Position numbers and translations under genes: made by a program
Shown: positions 1 through 5,346 of the stretch, piece after piece
Numbering within the stretch: the first letter of the stretch is position 1
Layout of the letters: the number at the start of each line of letters is the position of its first letter
The notes under the pieces: generated by a model
Seen by the model: the letters and a program-made list of their open reading frames with translations, nothing else
Told to the model about the DNA's origin: nothing
The model's database searches: none
Assembly (NCBI GenBank): GCA_946610635.1
Contig: CAMOCI010000032.1
Location: 1-7,067, forward strand
Origin: an uncultured Clostridia bacterium
GTDB lineage: Bacteria > Bacillota > Clostridia > Christensenellales > UBA1242
Length of the DNA: 7,067 nucleotides
Reading direction: 5' to 3'

Positions 1-7
1 GGCATGG

Positions 8-81
8 TGGAGGCACCTCTCGGATTCGAACCGGGGATCAAGGTGTTGCAGACCGCTGCCTTACCACTTGGCTAAGGTGCC
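8..81 (-). tRNA. tRNA-Cys (anticodon GCA)
   Basis: Read on the minus strand this is a complete cloverleaf of 74 nt. The acceptor stem GGCACCT (75-81) pairs with AGGTGCC (12-18), followed by discriminator U (11) and an encoded CCA (8-10). The D arm has GCC/GGC with a GTGGTAA-type loop, the T loop is TTCGAAT, and the anticodon loop CTGCAAC places GCA at 47-49, which reads Cys codons. Two stem positions do not pair: C28 opposite U42 in the anticodon stem and C50 opposite A64 in the T stem. All other landmarks are intact, so I call it functional with mild reservation. It is the only minus-strand gene and diverges from the lipoprotein gene. Confidence 0.95.
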
Positions 82-93
82 ATAACGAGATAT

Positions 94-122
94 AAGATAC
101 CAAATTTTTTAAGGTTTGTCAA
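94..122 (-). promoter_or_regulatory. Promoter of tRNA-Cys
   Basis: On the minus strand there is a perfect -35 TTGACA (117-122), a 17-nt spacer and a -10 TATCTT (94-99, 4 of 6 consensus positions). Transcription would start near 87, leaving a 5' leader of only about 6 nt before the mature tRNA end at 81, which is usual for tRNA genes. Confidence 0.7.
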
Positions 123-202
123 GTTTATTATAACATTTTTATATGATTTTTTTAAAAAAAATGTGATTGTGTATTTTTATGACAATTTTGCTAATAAAAT
201 GA

Positions 203-234
203 TTAACATATTTGTTTATTATTGTCTATATAAT
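203..234 (+). promoter_or_regulatory. Weak candidate promoter of the beta-helix lipoprotein gene
   Basis: A perfect TATAAT lies at 229-234. The best -35 match is TTAACA at 203-208, but the spacing of 20 nt is too long for a good sigma-A promoter; TATATA at 227-232 would give 18 nt. The transcript would carry a leader of about 125 nt, in which I see no convincing hairpin or riboswitch. The rest of 123-364 is AT-rich with no recognisable gene. Confidence 0.3.
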
Positions 235-364
235 ATGGGTGTTGCTTTAAATATGTTTATATATTTTAAATTATTGTATTTTATATAGCTATCAAACTTT
301 TTATTCTAAAGCAAACTAGCATATTTTGCCTTTTTATGCACAAGCTATACTTGTTGGAGGTAAT

Positions 365-1435
365 ATGAAAAGAAAAATTTTATCCTTTATTCTGGTTTTA
401 TGTTTATTAATTCCTTGTAGTTTCATGTTTTCAGGTTGCGCCGAAAATATGCCGACAACCAAGGTTAATACAGAAAATATTAATTCAATAATAAATAGTG
501 AGCAAATTGAAGGCAAAGAATGGACATCACAAAAATTTTTAATGGAAAGTGGCGATTACGATAAAATTACTTTAACAAAAACAAACACTAAAAGTGGTGG
601 CGAGGGTACATCAACCAGCCCATATATCTTTAACAAAAGTTTAACAGATATTCATTTTGTTGGCGATGATGCTAGGCAAACAAAAGTTCAGGGCTTTGAT
701 ATAAACAATGGATATGCGGTTAAATATGTTAATCAAAACGGAAGTGGTGGAGTTGATTATTACGAGTACAAAACATACGATATTGGTACTCTAAAATTTC
801 AAGATTTGACATTTGTTGATAACATAAATATTACAAGTGTTTACAAAGAAAACTATTCACAAAATCCATCAGTAAAAATTAATAATATTATTTTTGAAAA
901 TGTTACTTTTGATTTGCAAAATAACACAACAGCAAATAATGGTGCTTTTCACTTAATTAGCGAAAATTCAGGTATAAAAAATTTAATTTTTAACAATTGT
1001 AAGTTTTTAAATTGCAGGCATGGCACAACATTTAATGGAGTTGCCGTTGATTGCAGAACAACAGATAATATCAATATAACGATAAATAATTGTGAGTTTG
1101 ATAAAATAGGCTATAATGCAATTCAACTTGCTGGCTCAAATAGTAGTTTTACAGGCAATATTAACATAACAAATAACAAAATTAATGACACAGGTGATAG
1201 AGCATTAAGATTTAGTAAAATTGGTCAAGGCGCTATGGTTAAGATAAATGATAATATTATGACAAATGCAAGTAGAACAAACGGAGAACTTTGTGCTGCA
1301 ACTGTTGAAGATAAAGCAAATGTTACTATATCACATAACTATTGGGGTGCAAAAAATAGTGCAGAAGCAGTTAAAGGCATGGTTAATGGAGAAAATGTTA
1401 TAGAAGACACAAATCCAAGACAATCAGTAAATTAA
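365..1435 (+). CDS. Secreted lipoprotein with a right-handed parallel beta-helix-like body
   Basis: The protein is 356 aa. It starts with a lipoprotein signal peptide: basic MKRK, a hydrophobic core, and a lipobox-like FSGC with the lipidated Cys at residue 25. It should therefore be anchored to the outer face of the membrane. From about residue 150 to 330 it shows short imperfect repeats rich in Asn and Ile/Val with stacked turns, such as IKNLIFNNCKFLNC, INITINNCEFDKIG and INITNNKIND, ending in an HNYWGAK motif. This pattern is typical of pectate-lyase-like beta-helix proteins that bind or cleave polysaccharide. I see no clear catalytic set, so enzyme activity is not claimed. The start at 365 is chosen because GTTGGAGG (353-360) precedes it and the signal peptide begins there; a TTG at 326 in the same frame would add 13 residues without a ribosome binding site. 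The gene is monocistronic. Confidence 0.85.
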   Translation: MKRKILSFILVLCLLIPCSFMFSGCAENMPTTKVNTENINSIINSEQIEGKEWTSQKFLMESGDYDKITLTKTNTKSGGEGTSTSPYIFNKSLTDIHFVGDDARQTKVQGFDINNGYAVKYVNQNGSGGVDYYEYKTYDIGTLKFQDLTFVDNINITSVYKENYSQNPSVKINNIIFENVTFDLQNNTTANNGAFHLISENSGIKNLIFNNCKFLNCRHGTTFNGVAVDCRTTDNINITINNCEFDKIGYNAIQLAGSNSSFTGNINITNNKINDTGDRALRFSKIGQGAMVKINDNIMTNASRTNGELCAATVEDKANVTISHNYWGAKNSAEAVKGMVNGENVIEDTNPRQSVN

Positions 1436-1447
1436 AGTTTATAAAAA

Positions 1448-1509
1448 TTTAGGCATATATGTTAAGTGAACCTAAAAAGTTTATTTTAAATATTTATGCC
1501 TATTTTTTT
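1448..1509 (+). terminator. Probable terminator after the beta-helix lipoprotein gene
   Basis: AGGCATA (1451-1457) pairs with TATGCCT (1495-1501), and a run of seven T follows (1503-1509). The loop is long (37 nt). A competing pairing TTTAGG (1448-1453) with CCTAAA (1471-1476) uses the same left arm. The T run and its position support termination, but the large loop lowers confidence. Confidence 0.45.
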
Positions 1510-1525
1510 AATTTTTGTTATTTTG

Positions 1526-1554
1526 TTGAATTTTGTCATTTTAAGTGATATAAT
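1526..1554 (+). promoter_or_regulatory. Extended -10 promoter of the DUF2188-like gene
   Basis: The -35 is TTGAAT (1526-1531), the spacer is 17 nt and the -10 is a perfect TATAAT (1549-1554) preceded by TGA, giving an extended -10. Transcription should start near 1561, just upstream of the AGGAGAG ribosome binding site, so the 5' UTR would be only about 18 nt. Confidence 0.8.
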
Positions 1555-1578
1555 AAAAATGTTAATAGGAGAGATATT

Positions 1579-2181
1579 ATGTGGGAATGGATTACAAATC
1601 ATTTGGCATTTAGTATTTTGATGCTTGTTGCAGTTTTGCTTGTTATCTTTTTTATTGTTGTTATATGCTTGCAAGGCAAAAAAGATAAAAAGATTAAAGA
1701 AGAAAATGAAGACGAATACAGACGCATAAACAATATGCCAAAAAAAATTAGAGTTCAAGAAAAAGTTGAAGAAACTGAAAAAGAAAATACAGAACCAGTG
1801 CAAAAAAGTGATAAAAAAGATGCAAAGCTACAAAAAGTTGAGACTAAAAAAGCAGAGCCAAAACAAGAGAGTAAAAAAGTAGAAGAAAAGCAAAAAATTG
1901 AAAAACCTAAAAAAGTTGAGCGTAAAAAAGACGAAACCAAAGAAAAGGAGAACAAACCTGTGAAGAAAGAAGAAGAGAAAAAAGTAAAAGAAAGTGAAAC
2001 TTATCGTGTAGTTTACGATAAAGAACAAAAAAATTGGATTGTTAAAATTGATGGTGGAGAGCGCGCCAGCAGACGTTGTGATACAAAGGAAGAAGCACTT
2101 AAAGTAGCAAAAGATTTGGCAAAGAAAAAAGATGCTGACCTTAGCGTTCATAAAAAGAACGGAAAGTTTCAAAAACAATAA
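1579..2181 (+). CDS. Single-pass membrane protein with Lys/Glu stalk and C-terminal DUF2188-like domain
   Basis: The protein is 200 aa in three parts. Residues 9-31 form one strongly hydrophobic transmembrane helix followed by a basic stretch (GKKDKKIK), so the rest is predicted to be cytoplasmic. Residues 32-138 are a low-complexity charged linker dominated by Lys and Glu with scattered Pro, probably extended or coiled. Residues 140-200 (beginning TYRVVYDKEQKNWIVKIDGG, then RASRRCDTKEEALKVAKDLA and ending in the SVHKKNGK region) match the pattern of the DUF2188 family: a beta-beta-alpha-beta domain of about 60 aa with an aromatic/Trp core and a terminal beta strand reading V/I-H-K-x-G. The molecular role of that family is not established. 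AGGAGAG (1567-1573) lies 5 nt before the ATG. The gene stands alone between a promoter and a terminator. The linker makes the coding strand extremely purine-rich. Confidence 0.85.
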   Translation: MWEWITNHLAFSILMLVAVLLVIFFIVVICLQGKKDKKIKEENEDEYRRINNMPKKIRVQEKVEETEKENTEPVQKSDKKDAKLQKVETKKAEPKQESKKVEEKQKIEKPKKVERKKDETKEKENKPVKKEEEKKVKESETYRVVYDKEQKNWIVKIDGGERASRRCDTKEEALKVAKDLAKKKDADLSVHKKNGKFQKQ

Positions 2182-2202
2182 TGAAATGTAGATTTTATAA
2201 TT

Positions 2203-2232
2203 AAAAGCAATTTCAAAAATTGCTTTTTTTTT
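2203..2232 (+). terminator. Rho-independent terminator after the DUF2188-like gene
   Basis: AAAAGCAATTT (2203-2213) pairs with AAATTGCTTTT (2217-2227) around a tight loop, and the strand continues into a T tract ending at 2232. It begins 21 nt after the stop codon. Confidence 0.9.
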
Positions 2233-2419
2233 GTATAGTAATAAGGTAAATCCAATTTTGGTGTTATGTTTGATAGATTAATATTATATTTATTTTAAGT
2301 ATAAATAGCATTTAGCATAAAAGAATATATCAACTCAAATTATATGTTACATTTATGATTGTTTAAATTACTTAAAAATTTCACTATCACCTTACAAATT
2401 TTGTCGAAACAAAAAAACA

Positions 2420-2449
2420 TTGAGTAAACAAATTTTATATGCATAAAAT
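2420..2449 (+). promoter_or_regulatory. Candidate promoter of the YtxC-like gene, implying a leaderless mRNA
   Basis: The -35 is TTGAGT (2420-2425), the spacer is 18 nt and the -10 is TAAAAT (2444-2449, 5 of 6). The predicted start of transcription falls at about 2456, which is the A of the ATG. Upstream, from 2233 to 2419, the region is AT-rich and holds only a small hairpin, TTTTGT-CGAA-ACAAAA (2399-2414), of unknown role. The -35 is only fair, so the promoter is less certain than the two similar ones at 3387 and 5310. Confidence 0.45.
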
Positions 2450-2455
2450 AAATAT

Positions 2456-3205
2456 ATGGATAATAATTTGTGGGAGTTTTCGCTGTACTTTCCAAGAGAA
2501 CTTTTGTGTTATTTTGAAGATTTAAAAGCAGACTTAAAGCAGTCTTTAAAAGAGTATAAAAATTGCGTTGATATATTAATTAAAGATTATTTTTATGTTT
2601 TTATAGTGGCGTTAGAAAAAGAAGCATACAATAAAAATATTTTGCTTTTAAAAGAGAAAATTGCTGAAATAATTTTACTATATTATAAGCCAAAAACAAT
2701 TATTAATTCTATAAGCAATTTTGACATGAATAATAATGAAAATATTGTCTTAATAGATATTTTGACTAGTTATGAAACAAACATTGATAAAAATTTTATT
2801 GTTAGCAATATGAGTCTTATACAAAAATTATATTTAGACTCTTTTGTAAAGTTTAAACTAAATTTTTTGGTTGGTAAGTGGAAAGAAGTTGCAAATTTAA
2901 TAAATGAACATTCACTTTTTTTAAATGATGGCGGAATAAAAAAAGAACTTATGCAGTTTTTGATGGAAGGTTTAAACGATAAAGTTGAAGTTTTAAAATT
3001 ATCAAAATCAGGTATTTTTGATAATGATAACAAAATTAAAGATAAGACAATTTTTTACTCTAAAAATGACTATGATAACAGGCTTTTTACATTAATAAAC
3101 TATTATCCAAAAAAGATTGTTATAGAGAATTATAGAGATTTAGATGTTGAATTTATGCAAATTTTGCATCAACTTTTTGGAAACAAAATACAATTAATAA
3201 GTTAA
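2456..3205 (+). CDS. ytxC: YtxC-like sporulation-associated protein
   Basis: The protein is 249 aa, with no signal peptide and no clear membrane helix. Its second half resembles the YtxC family: a FVKFKL segment near residues 130-135, a helical stretch with W142 and IKKELMQFLMEGLNDKVEVL (161-180), then a C-terminal RLFTLINYYPKKIVIENYRD (209-228) and LFGNKIQL (240-247). The last part corresponds to the family's usual ending, 'LI..L..L.P.KI.IHN......I..IF..R..I'. YtxC is found in spore-forming Firmicutes; its biochemical role is unknown. In many Clostridia it sits just upstream of thrS and infC, and infC is nearby here, which supports the call. The first 120 residues are divergent. There is no Shine-Dalgarno site before the ATG at 2456, and a -10-like box ends 6 nt before it, so the mRNA may be leaderless. 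It could be a degenerate family member in a lineage that no longer sporulates. Confidence 0.7.
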   Translation: MDNNLWEFSLYFPRELLCYFEDLKADLKQSLKEYKNCVDILIKDYFYVFIVALEKEAYNKNILLLKEKIAEIILLYYKPKTIINSISNFDMNNNENIVLIDILTSYETNIDKNFIVSNMSLIQKLYLDSFVKFKLNFLVGKWKEVANLINEHSLFLNDGGIKKELMQFLMEGLNDKVEVLKLSKSGIFDNDNKIKDKTIFYSKNDYDNRLFTLINYYPKKIVIENYRDLDVEFMQILHQLFGNKIQLIS

Positions 3206-3283
3206 AAAGGTGTAAACATAAAAACTTTTAAGTGTATTATTAAATTGAATAATGATGTTAAACAATTTGTATATATCATATCT

Positions 3284-3326
3284 GGTAATTTAAAAAGTGA
3301 AGTATCTACTTCACTTTTTAGTTACC
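3284..3326 (+). terminator. Long palindromic terminator after the YtxC-like gene
   Basis: A perfect 14-bp inverted repeat (3291-3304 with 3307-3320) has the core GTGAAGTA/TACTTCAC, flanked by A5 on the left and T5 on the right. An outer GGTAA (3284-3288) also pairs with TTACC (3322-3326). The layout is symmetrical, so it could stop transcription from either side. It lies about 80 nt after the stop codon and before the next promoter. Confidence 0.75.
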
Positions 3327-3386
3327 AAAAGAATAAAAATGTGATATTTGTTTGATAGTATAACAAATATATAATAAATATTAATA

Positions 3387-3415
3387 TTGACAAGATGTTA
3401 TATTTAACCTACAAT
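3387..3415 (+). promoter_or_regulatory. Strong promoter of the small acidic protein gene, leaderless type
   Basis: The -35 is a perfect TTGACA (3387-3392), the spacer is 17 nt and the -10 is TACAAT (3410-3415, 5 of 6). Transcription is expected at about 3422, exactly the A of an in-frame ATG. Confidence 0.8.
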
Positions 3416-3421
3416 ATAAGT

Positions 3422-3904
3422 ATGAATAATAAAGAAGTGATAATGGAACCAGCGCAATATGCTTATTATTTTATGTTGCGCAACTACAAAACATCAAAAC
3501 AAATAAAATTTACTAAGGGTGAACTTGAAAAACTTTTGGGCGATTTTTTTAAGGTTACTGATTATATTGGCTATAAATTTTTCGATAAAAATTTAAACGA
3601 AATAAAGAAGGAAGAAACTGTAAAATTTATTGAAGAATTTAGTGAAGAAATTATTGATTGTTACGCAAAAAAAGTTGCTAAATATGATAATAGATATTTT
3701 TTTGATAAAGAAAATATAGACAAAATGAGAGCAAGTTACAAGACAATGTCAAAAGGCTTAAAAGATGCTATAACAGACTTTGAAACACTTTGTGTTTATG
3801 ATGCATTTTTTATGGAAAATATTTATGAAGTATATGAAAATGGTTACAAAAGTGCTACAAGCGATTTTGAAGATGAAGTTGAAGATATTTCATATGATGC
3901 TTAA
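3422..3904 (+). CDS. Small acidic protein of unknown function
   Basis: I do not recognise this protein (160 aa). It has no signal peptide or membrane segment and is probably a soluble, mostly helical cytoplasmic protein. Visible features are a Tyr/Phe-rich N-terminal part (EPAQYAYYFMLRNYKTSKQI, 9-28), a repeated EE/KK helical pattern in the middle, a DAFFMENIYEVYENGYKSA helix, and a very acidic tail (SDFEDEVEDISYDA). Start choice: an ATG at 3395 lies inside the promoter and cannot be used. The ATG at 3422 coincides with the predicted transcription start, so the mRNA would be leaderless. An ATG at 3443 would follow the weak GAAGTGA (3435-3441) and give 153 aa. The gene occupies the place where thrS is often found between ytxC and infC in Clostridia, but it is not a threonyl-tRNA synthetase fragment: no class II synthetase motif is visible. 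Confidence 0.75.
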   Translation: MNNKEVIMEPAQYAYYFMLRNYKTSKQIKFTKGELEKLLGDFFKVTDYIGYKFFDKNLNEIKKEETVKFIEEFSEEIIDCYAKKVAKYDNRYFFDKENIDKMRASYKTMSKGLKDAITDFETLCVYDAFFMENIYEVYENGYKSATSDFEDEVEDISYDA

Positions 3905-3918
3905 ATTATAAAAAAGTG

Positions 3919-3947
3919 TTGACATAGCAAAAAAAATATGTTATTAT
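3919..3947 (+). promoter_or_regulatory. Promoter of the infC-rpmI-rplT operon
   Basis: The -35 is a perfect TTGACA (3919-3924), the spacer is exactly 17 nt and the -10 is TATTAT (3942-3947, 5 of 6). Transcription should start near 3954. It lies 14 nt after the stop codon of the upstream gene, so the operon is transcribed independently of it, though read-through is possible because no terminator separates them. Confidence 0.9.
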
Positions 3948-3953
3948 ATCGTT

Positions 3954-4100
3954 GTTTTCAAGAAGAAGTATCCACTTCTCACCAGTCGGCAATAGCGCTA
4001 GATTAGGTTAAAAATAGTTATTTTCTATCGTTAGATAGTTTTTAGTGGATGGTTCTTTTAAGAAATTTATCCACTTTTTTTGTGGAACGGAGGTACGGTT
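3954..4100 (+). ncRNA. infC operon attenuator leader (L20 leader type)
   Basis: This 5' leader of about 147 nt contains mutually exclusive pairings. ATCCACT occurs twice, at 3970-3976 and 4069-4075, and AGTGGAT (4044-4050) can pair with either. Pairing with the upstream copy gives an antiterminator; pairing with the downstream copy gives a terminator followed by seven T (4075-4081). The upstream copy also sits in its own hairpin (AGAAGT 3964-3969 with ACTTCT 3974-3979), and a stem CTATC/GATAG (4025-4029, 4034-4038) lies between. In Bacillus subtilis the same operon is controlled by L20 binding its leader and promoting premature termination, and L20 is encoded here by rplT. The L20 contact site, probably in 3980-4010, is an inference from position; I cannot confirm the 23S rRNA mimicry by eye. 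Confidence 0.85.
4044..4081 (+). terminator. Attenuator terminator in the infC leader
   Basis: The stem AGTGGAT (4044-4050) / ATCCACT (4069-4075) is capped by an inner TTCT/AGAA hairpin (4053-4056, 4061-4064) and followed by a T run to 4081. It ends 7 nt before the GGAGG of infC, so a polymerase stopping here would make no IF3, L35 or L20 mRNA. Confidence 0.85.
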
Positions 4101-4103
4101 ATC
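4088..4103 (+). promoter_or_regulatory. Ribosome binding site that fixes an ATC start for infC
   Basis: CGGAGG (4088-4093) is followed by 7 nt and then ATC (4101-4103), the ideal distance. No ATG, GTG or TTG lies at the right distance in this frame. The only nearby alternative is a TTG at 4080, which precedes the Shine-Dalgarno sequence and lies in the terminator T run. Confidence 0.85.
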
Positions 4104-4610
4104 AAAGAATTATTGATTAACGAGCAAATTCGCTTAAATGGAGAAGTGCGTTTAGTAGGAGAACAAGGTGAACAATTAGGAATTGTTAGTATTTTGGAAG
4201 CAAAAAAGATTGCTGAAGAAAAGTCACTTGATTTGGCTTTAATTTCACCAAATGCGCAGCCACCAGTTTGCAAAGTAATGAATTATGGAAAGTATCGTTA
4301 CGAATTGCAAAAAAAAGAAAAGGAAGCCAAAAGTAAACAAAAAGTTGTTGAAGTTAAAACAATACGTTTTGGCTTAAATATTAGCGAGCATGATGTTGAA
4401 TATCGTGCAAAGCAAGCAAAAGAGTTTTTGCTAAAAGGCAACAAAGTTAAAGCAAACATGCGTTTATCGGGCAGAGAAAATGCTTATGCAGATAAAGGTA
4501 TAGAAACTTTAAAGAGTTTTGCCGAAAAAATGAGCGAATATTGTACAGTAGAAGTTGCACCTTTTAAAGAAGGTAGATACATTAATATGATAATAGCACC
4601 AAAAAAATAA
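4101..4610 (+). CDS. infC: Translation initiation factor IF-3, ATC start codon
   Basis: The protein is 169 aa, normal for IF-3. IF-3 binds the 30S subunit, keeps it apart from 50S and rejects initiation on non-canonical codons or wrong tRNAs. The N-terminal domain (about 1-65) opens with LLINEQIRLNGEVRLVGEQG and ends with the family signature PNAQPPVCKVMNYGKYRYE (50-68). A lysine-rich linker follows (about 68-88). The C-terminal domain (about 90-169) includes KTIRFGLNISEHDVEYRAKQ and closes with GRYINMIIAPKK. The start is taken as ATC because it sits 7 nt after a perfect GGAGG and the family's N-terminal IKELLINEQIR motif begins there. Non-AUG infC starts are well known and let IF-3 repress its own synthesis. 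It is first in the operon; rpmI follows after 18 nt. Confidence 0.95.
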   Translation: MKELLINEQIRLNGEVRLVGEQGEQLGIVSILEAKKIAEEKSLDLALISPNAQPPVCKVMNYGKYRYELQKKEKEAKSKQKVVEVKTIRFGLNISEHDVEYRAKQAKEFLLKGNKVKANMRLSGRENAYADKGIETLKSFAEKMSEYCTVEVAPFKEGRYINMIIAPKK

Positions 4611-4628
4611 TCTTAAAGGAGAAAAATT

Positions 4629-4826
4629 ATGCCAAAACAAAAATCAAAAAGAGCAGCAAGAAAAAGATTTCTTGTTACAAACAGTGGTCATGTTAAACAT
4701 GCAAAACAAAATCGTCGTCATATATTGACAAAAAAACCAACAAAAAGAAAGAGAATTGCAAGAAAGAGTGTTGAGTTTTCAAGTAAAAAAGAAACTGCAA
4801 CAGTTAGAGCAATGATACAGGAATAA
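4629..4826 (+). CDS. rpmI: 50S ribosomal protein L35
   Basis: The protein is 65 aa, the normal size for bL35, and very basic. It has the family's [14 protein letters not shown] opening, a central [19 protein letters not shown] segment, and the KRKRIARKS stretch before the C-terminal helix. It is a component of the large ribosomal subunit. AAAGGAG (4615-4621) precedes the ATG by 7 nt. It lies between infC and rplT, the standard order in bacteria, and is expected to be co-regulated with them by the leader attenuator. Confidence 0.97.
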   Translation: MPKQKSKRAARKRFLVTNSGHVKHAKQNRRHILTKKPTKRKRIARKSVEFSSKKETATVRAMIQE

Positions 4827-4839
4827 GGAGGAGTGAGCA

Positions 4840-5190
4840 ATGAGAATTAAGAGAAGCGTTAATGCACTTAAAAAACGTAGAAAAATTATGAAAGCTGCAA
4901 AGGGCTATCGTGGCTCACGTAGTACTCTTTACAGAGTTGCAAAGCAATCTGTTATGAAAGCAAGAGCACATGCTTACATTGGCAGACGTCTTAAAAAGAG
5001 AGATATGAGAAGTTTGTGGATTGCTCGTATCAACGCAGCTTGCCGTCAAAACGACATCAGTTACAGCAAATTTATGCATGGTTTAAAAGTTAATGGTATC
5101 GACCTTAACAGAAAAGTTCTTTCTAATCTTGCTATTGAAGACATGGCAGCATTTTCAGAACTTGTTAAAACAGCAAAAAGTGCAAAGTAA
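4840..5190 (+). CDS. rplT: 50S ribosomal protein L20
   Basis: The protein is 116 aa, close to the usual 117-120 of bL20. It has the diagnostic basic N-terminal extension (MRIKRSVNALKKRRKIMKAA, then KGYRGSRSTLYRVAKQSV), a RDMRSLWIARINAACR core and the KVLSNLAIEDMAAF helix. L20 binds 23S rRNA early in 50S assembly, and in Bacillus it also represses this operon by binding the leader. A strong AAGGAGG (4825-4831) overlaps the rpmI stop codon and lies 8 nt before the ATG. It is the last gene of the operon, followed at once by a terminator. Confidence 0.97.
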   Translation: MRIKRSVNALKKRRKIMKAAKGYRGSRSTLYRVAKQSVMKARAHAYIGRRLKKRDMRSLWIARINAACRQNDISYSKFMHGLKVNGIDLNRKVLSNLAIEDMAAFSELVKTAKSAK

Positions 5191-5193
5191 TTT

Positions 5194-5220
5194 AAAAGCC
5201 AACTAATAGTTGGTTTTTTT
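5194..5220 (+). terminator. Rho-independent terminator of the infC operon
   Basis: CCAACT (5199-5204) pairs with AGTTGG (5208-5213), extended by AAAAG against TTTTT, and the T run continues to 5220. It starts a few bases after the rplT stop codon. Confidence 0.92.
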
Positions 5221-5309
5221 GTTGTTAAAATTTACTTTTAACATAATTTCATATAATATTAAAAACTATTTTTTTAAAAAAAATTAATAAAAAAAAATAA
5301 TATTTGGTA

Positions 5310-5338
5310 TTGAAAATAATATTACAAAATGTTACAAT
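5310..5338 (+). promoter_or_regulatory. Promoter of the transglutaminase-like gene, leaderless type
   Basis: The -35 is TTGAAA (5310-5315), the spacer is 17 nt and the -10 is TACAAT (5333-5338) preceded by TGT, an extended -10. Transcription is expected near 5345, two bases before an in-frame ATG at 5347. It is preceded by a very AT-rich stretch with T and A runs (5269-5283) that may act as an UP-like element. Confidence 0.75.
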
Positions 5339-5346
5339 ATATGCGT

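Noticed and set aside
1486..2178. Phe-rich minus-strand open frames
   Set aside because: They mirror the Lys/Glu-rich linker of the plus-strand gene (TTT/TTC opposite AAA/GAA) and have no ribosome binding site.
2442..2450. CATAAAATA resembling a sigma-K or sigma-E -10 box before the YtxC-like gene
   Set aside because: No matching -35 element (AC or ATATT) at the right distance, and the string is easily found by chance in AT-rich DNA.
3395..3421. ATG at 3395 as start of the small acidic protein
   Set aside because: It lies between the -35 and -10 boxes of its own strong promoter, so it would not be in the mRNA.
4080..4100. TTG at 4080 as the infC start, adding WNGGTV to the N-terminus
   Set aside because: It lies in the terminator T run and upstream of the GGAGG, so no ribosome binding site serves it; the family N-terminus begins at the ATC.
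5221..5309. Possible small RNA in the T/A-rich gap after rplT
   Set aside because: Only homopolymer runs and a weak GTTAAAA/TTTTAAC pairing (5224-5242); no promoter-terminator pair encloses it.
5329..5346. ATG at 5329 or 5341 as start of the transglutaminase-like protein
   Set aside because: Both lie at or before the predicted transcription start and have no Shine-Dalgarno site; 5347 fits better, though 5341 is possible if transcription starts slightly earlier.
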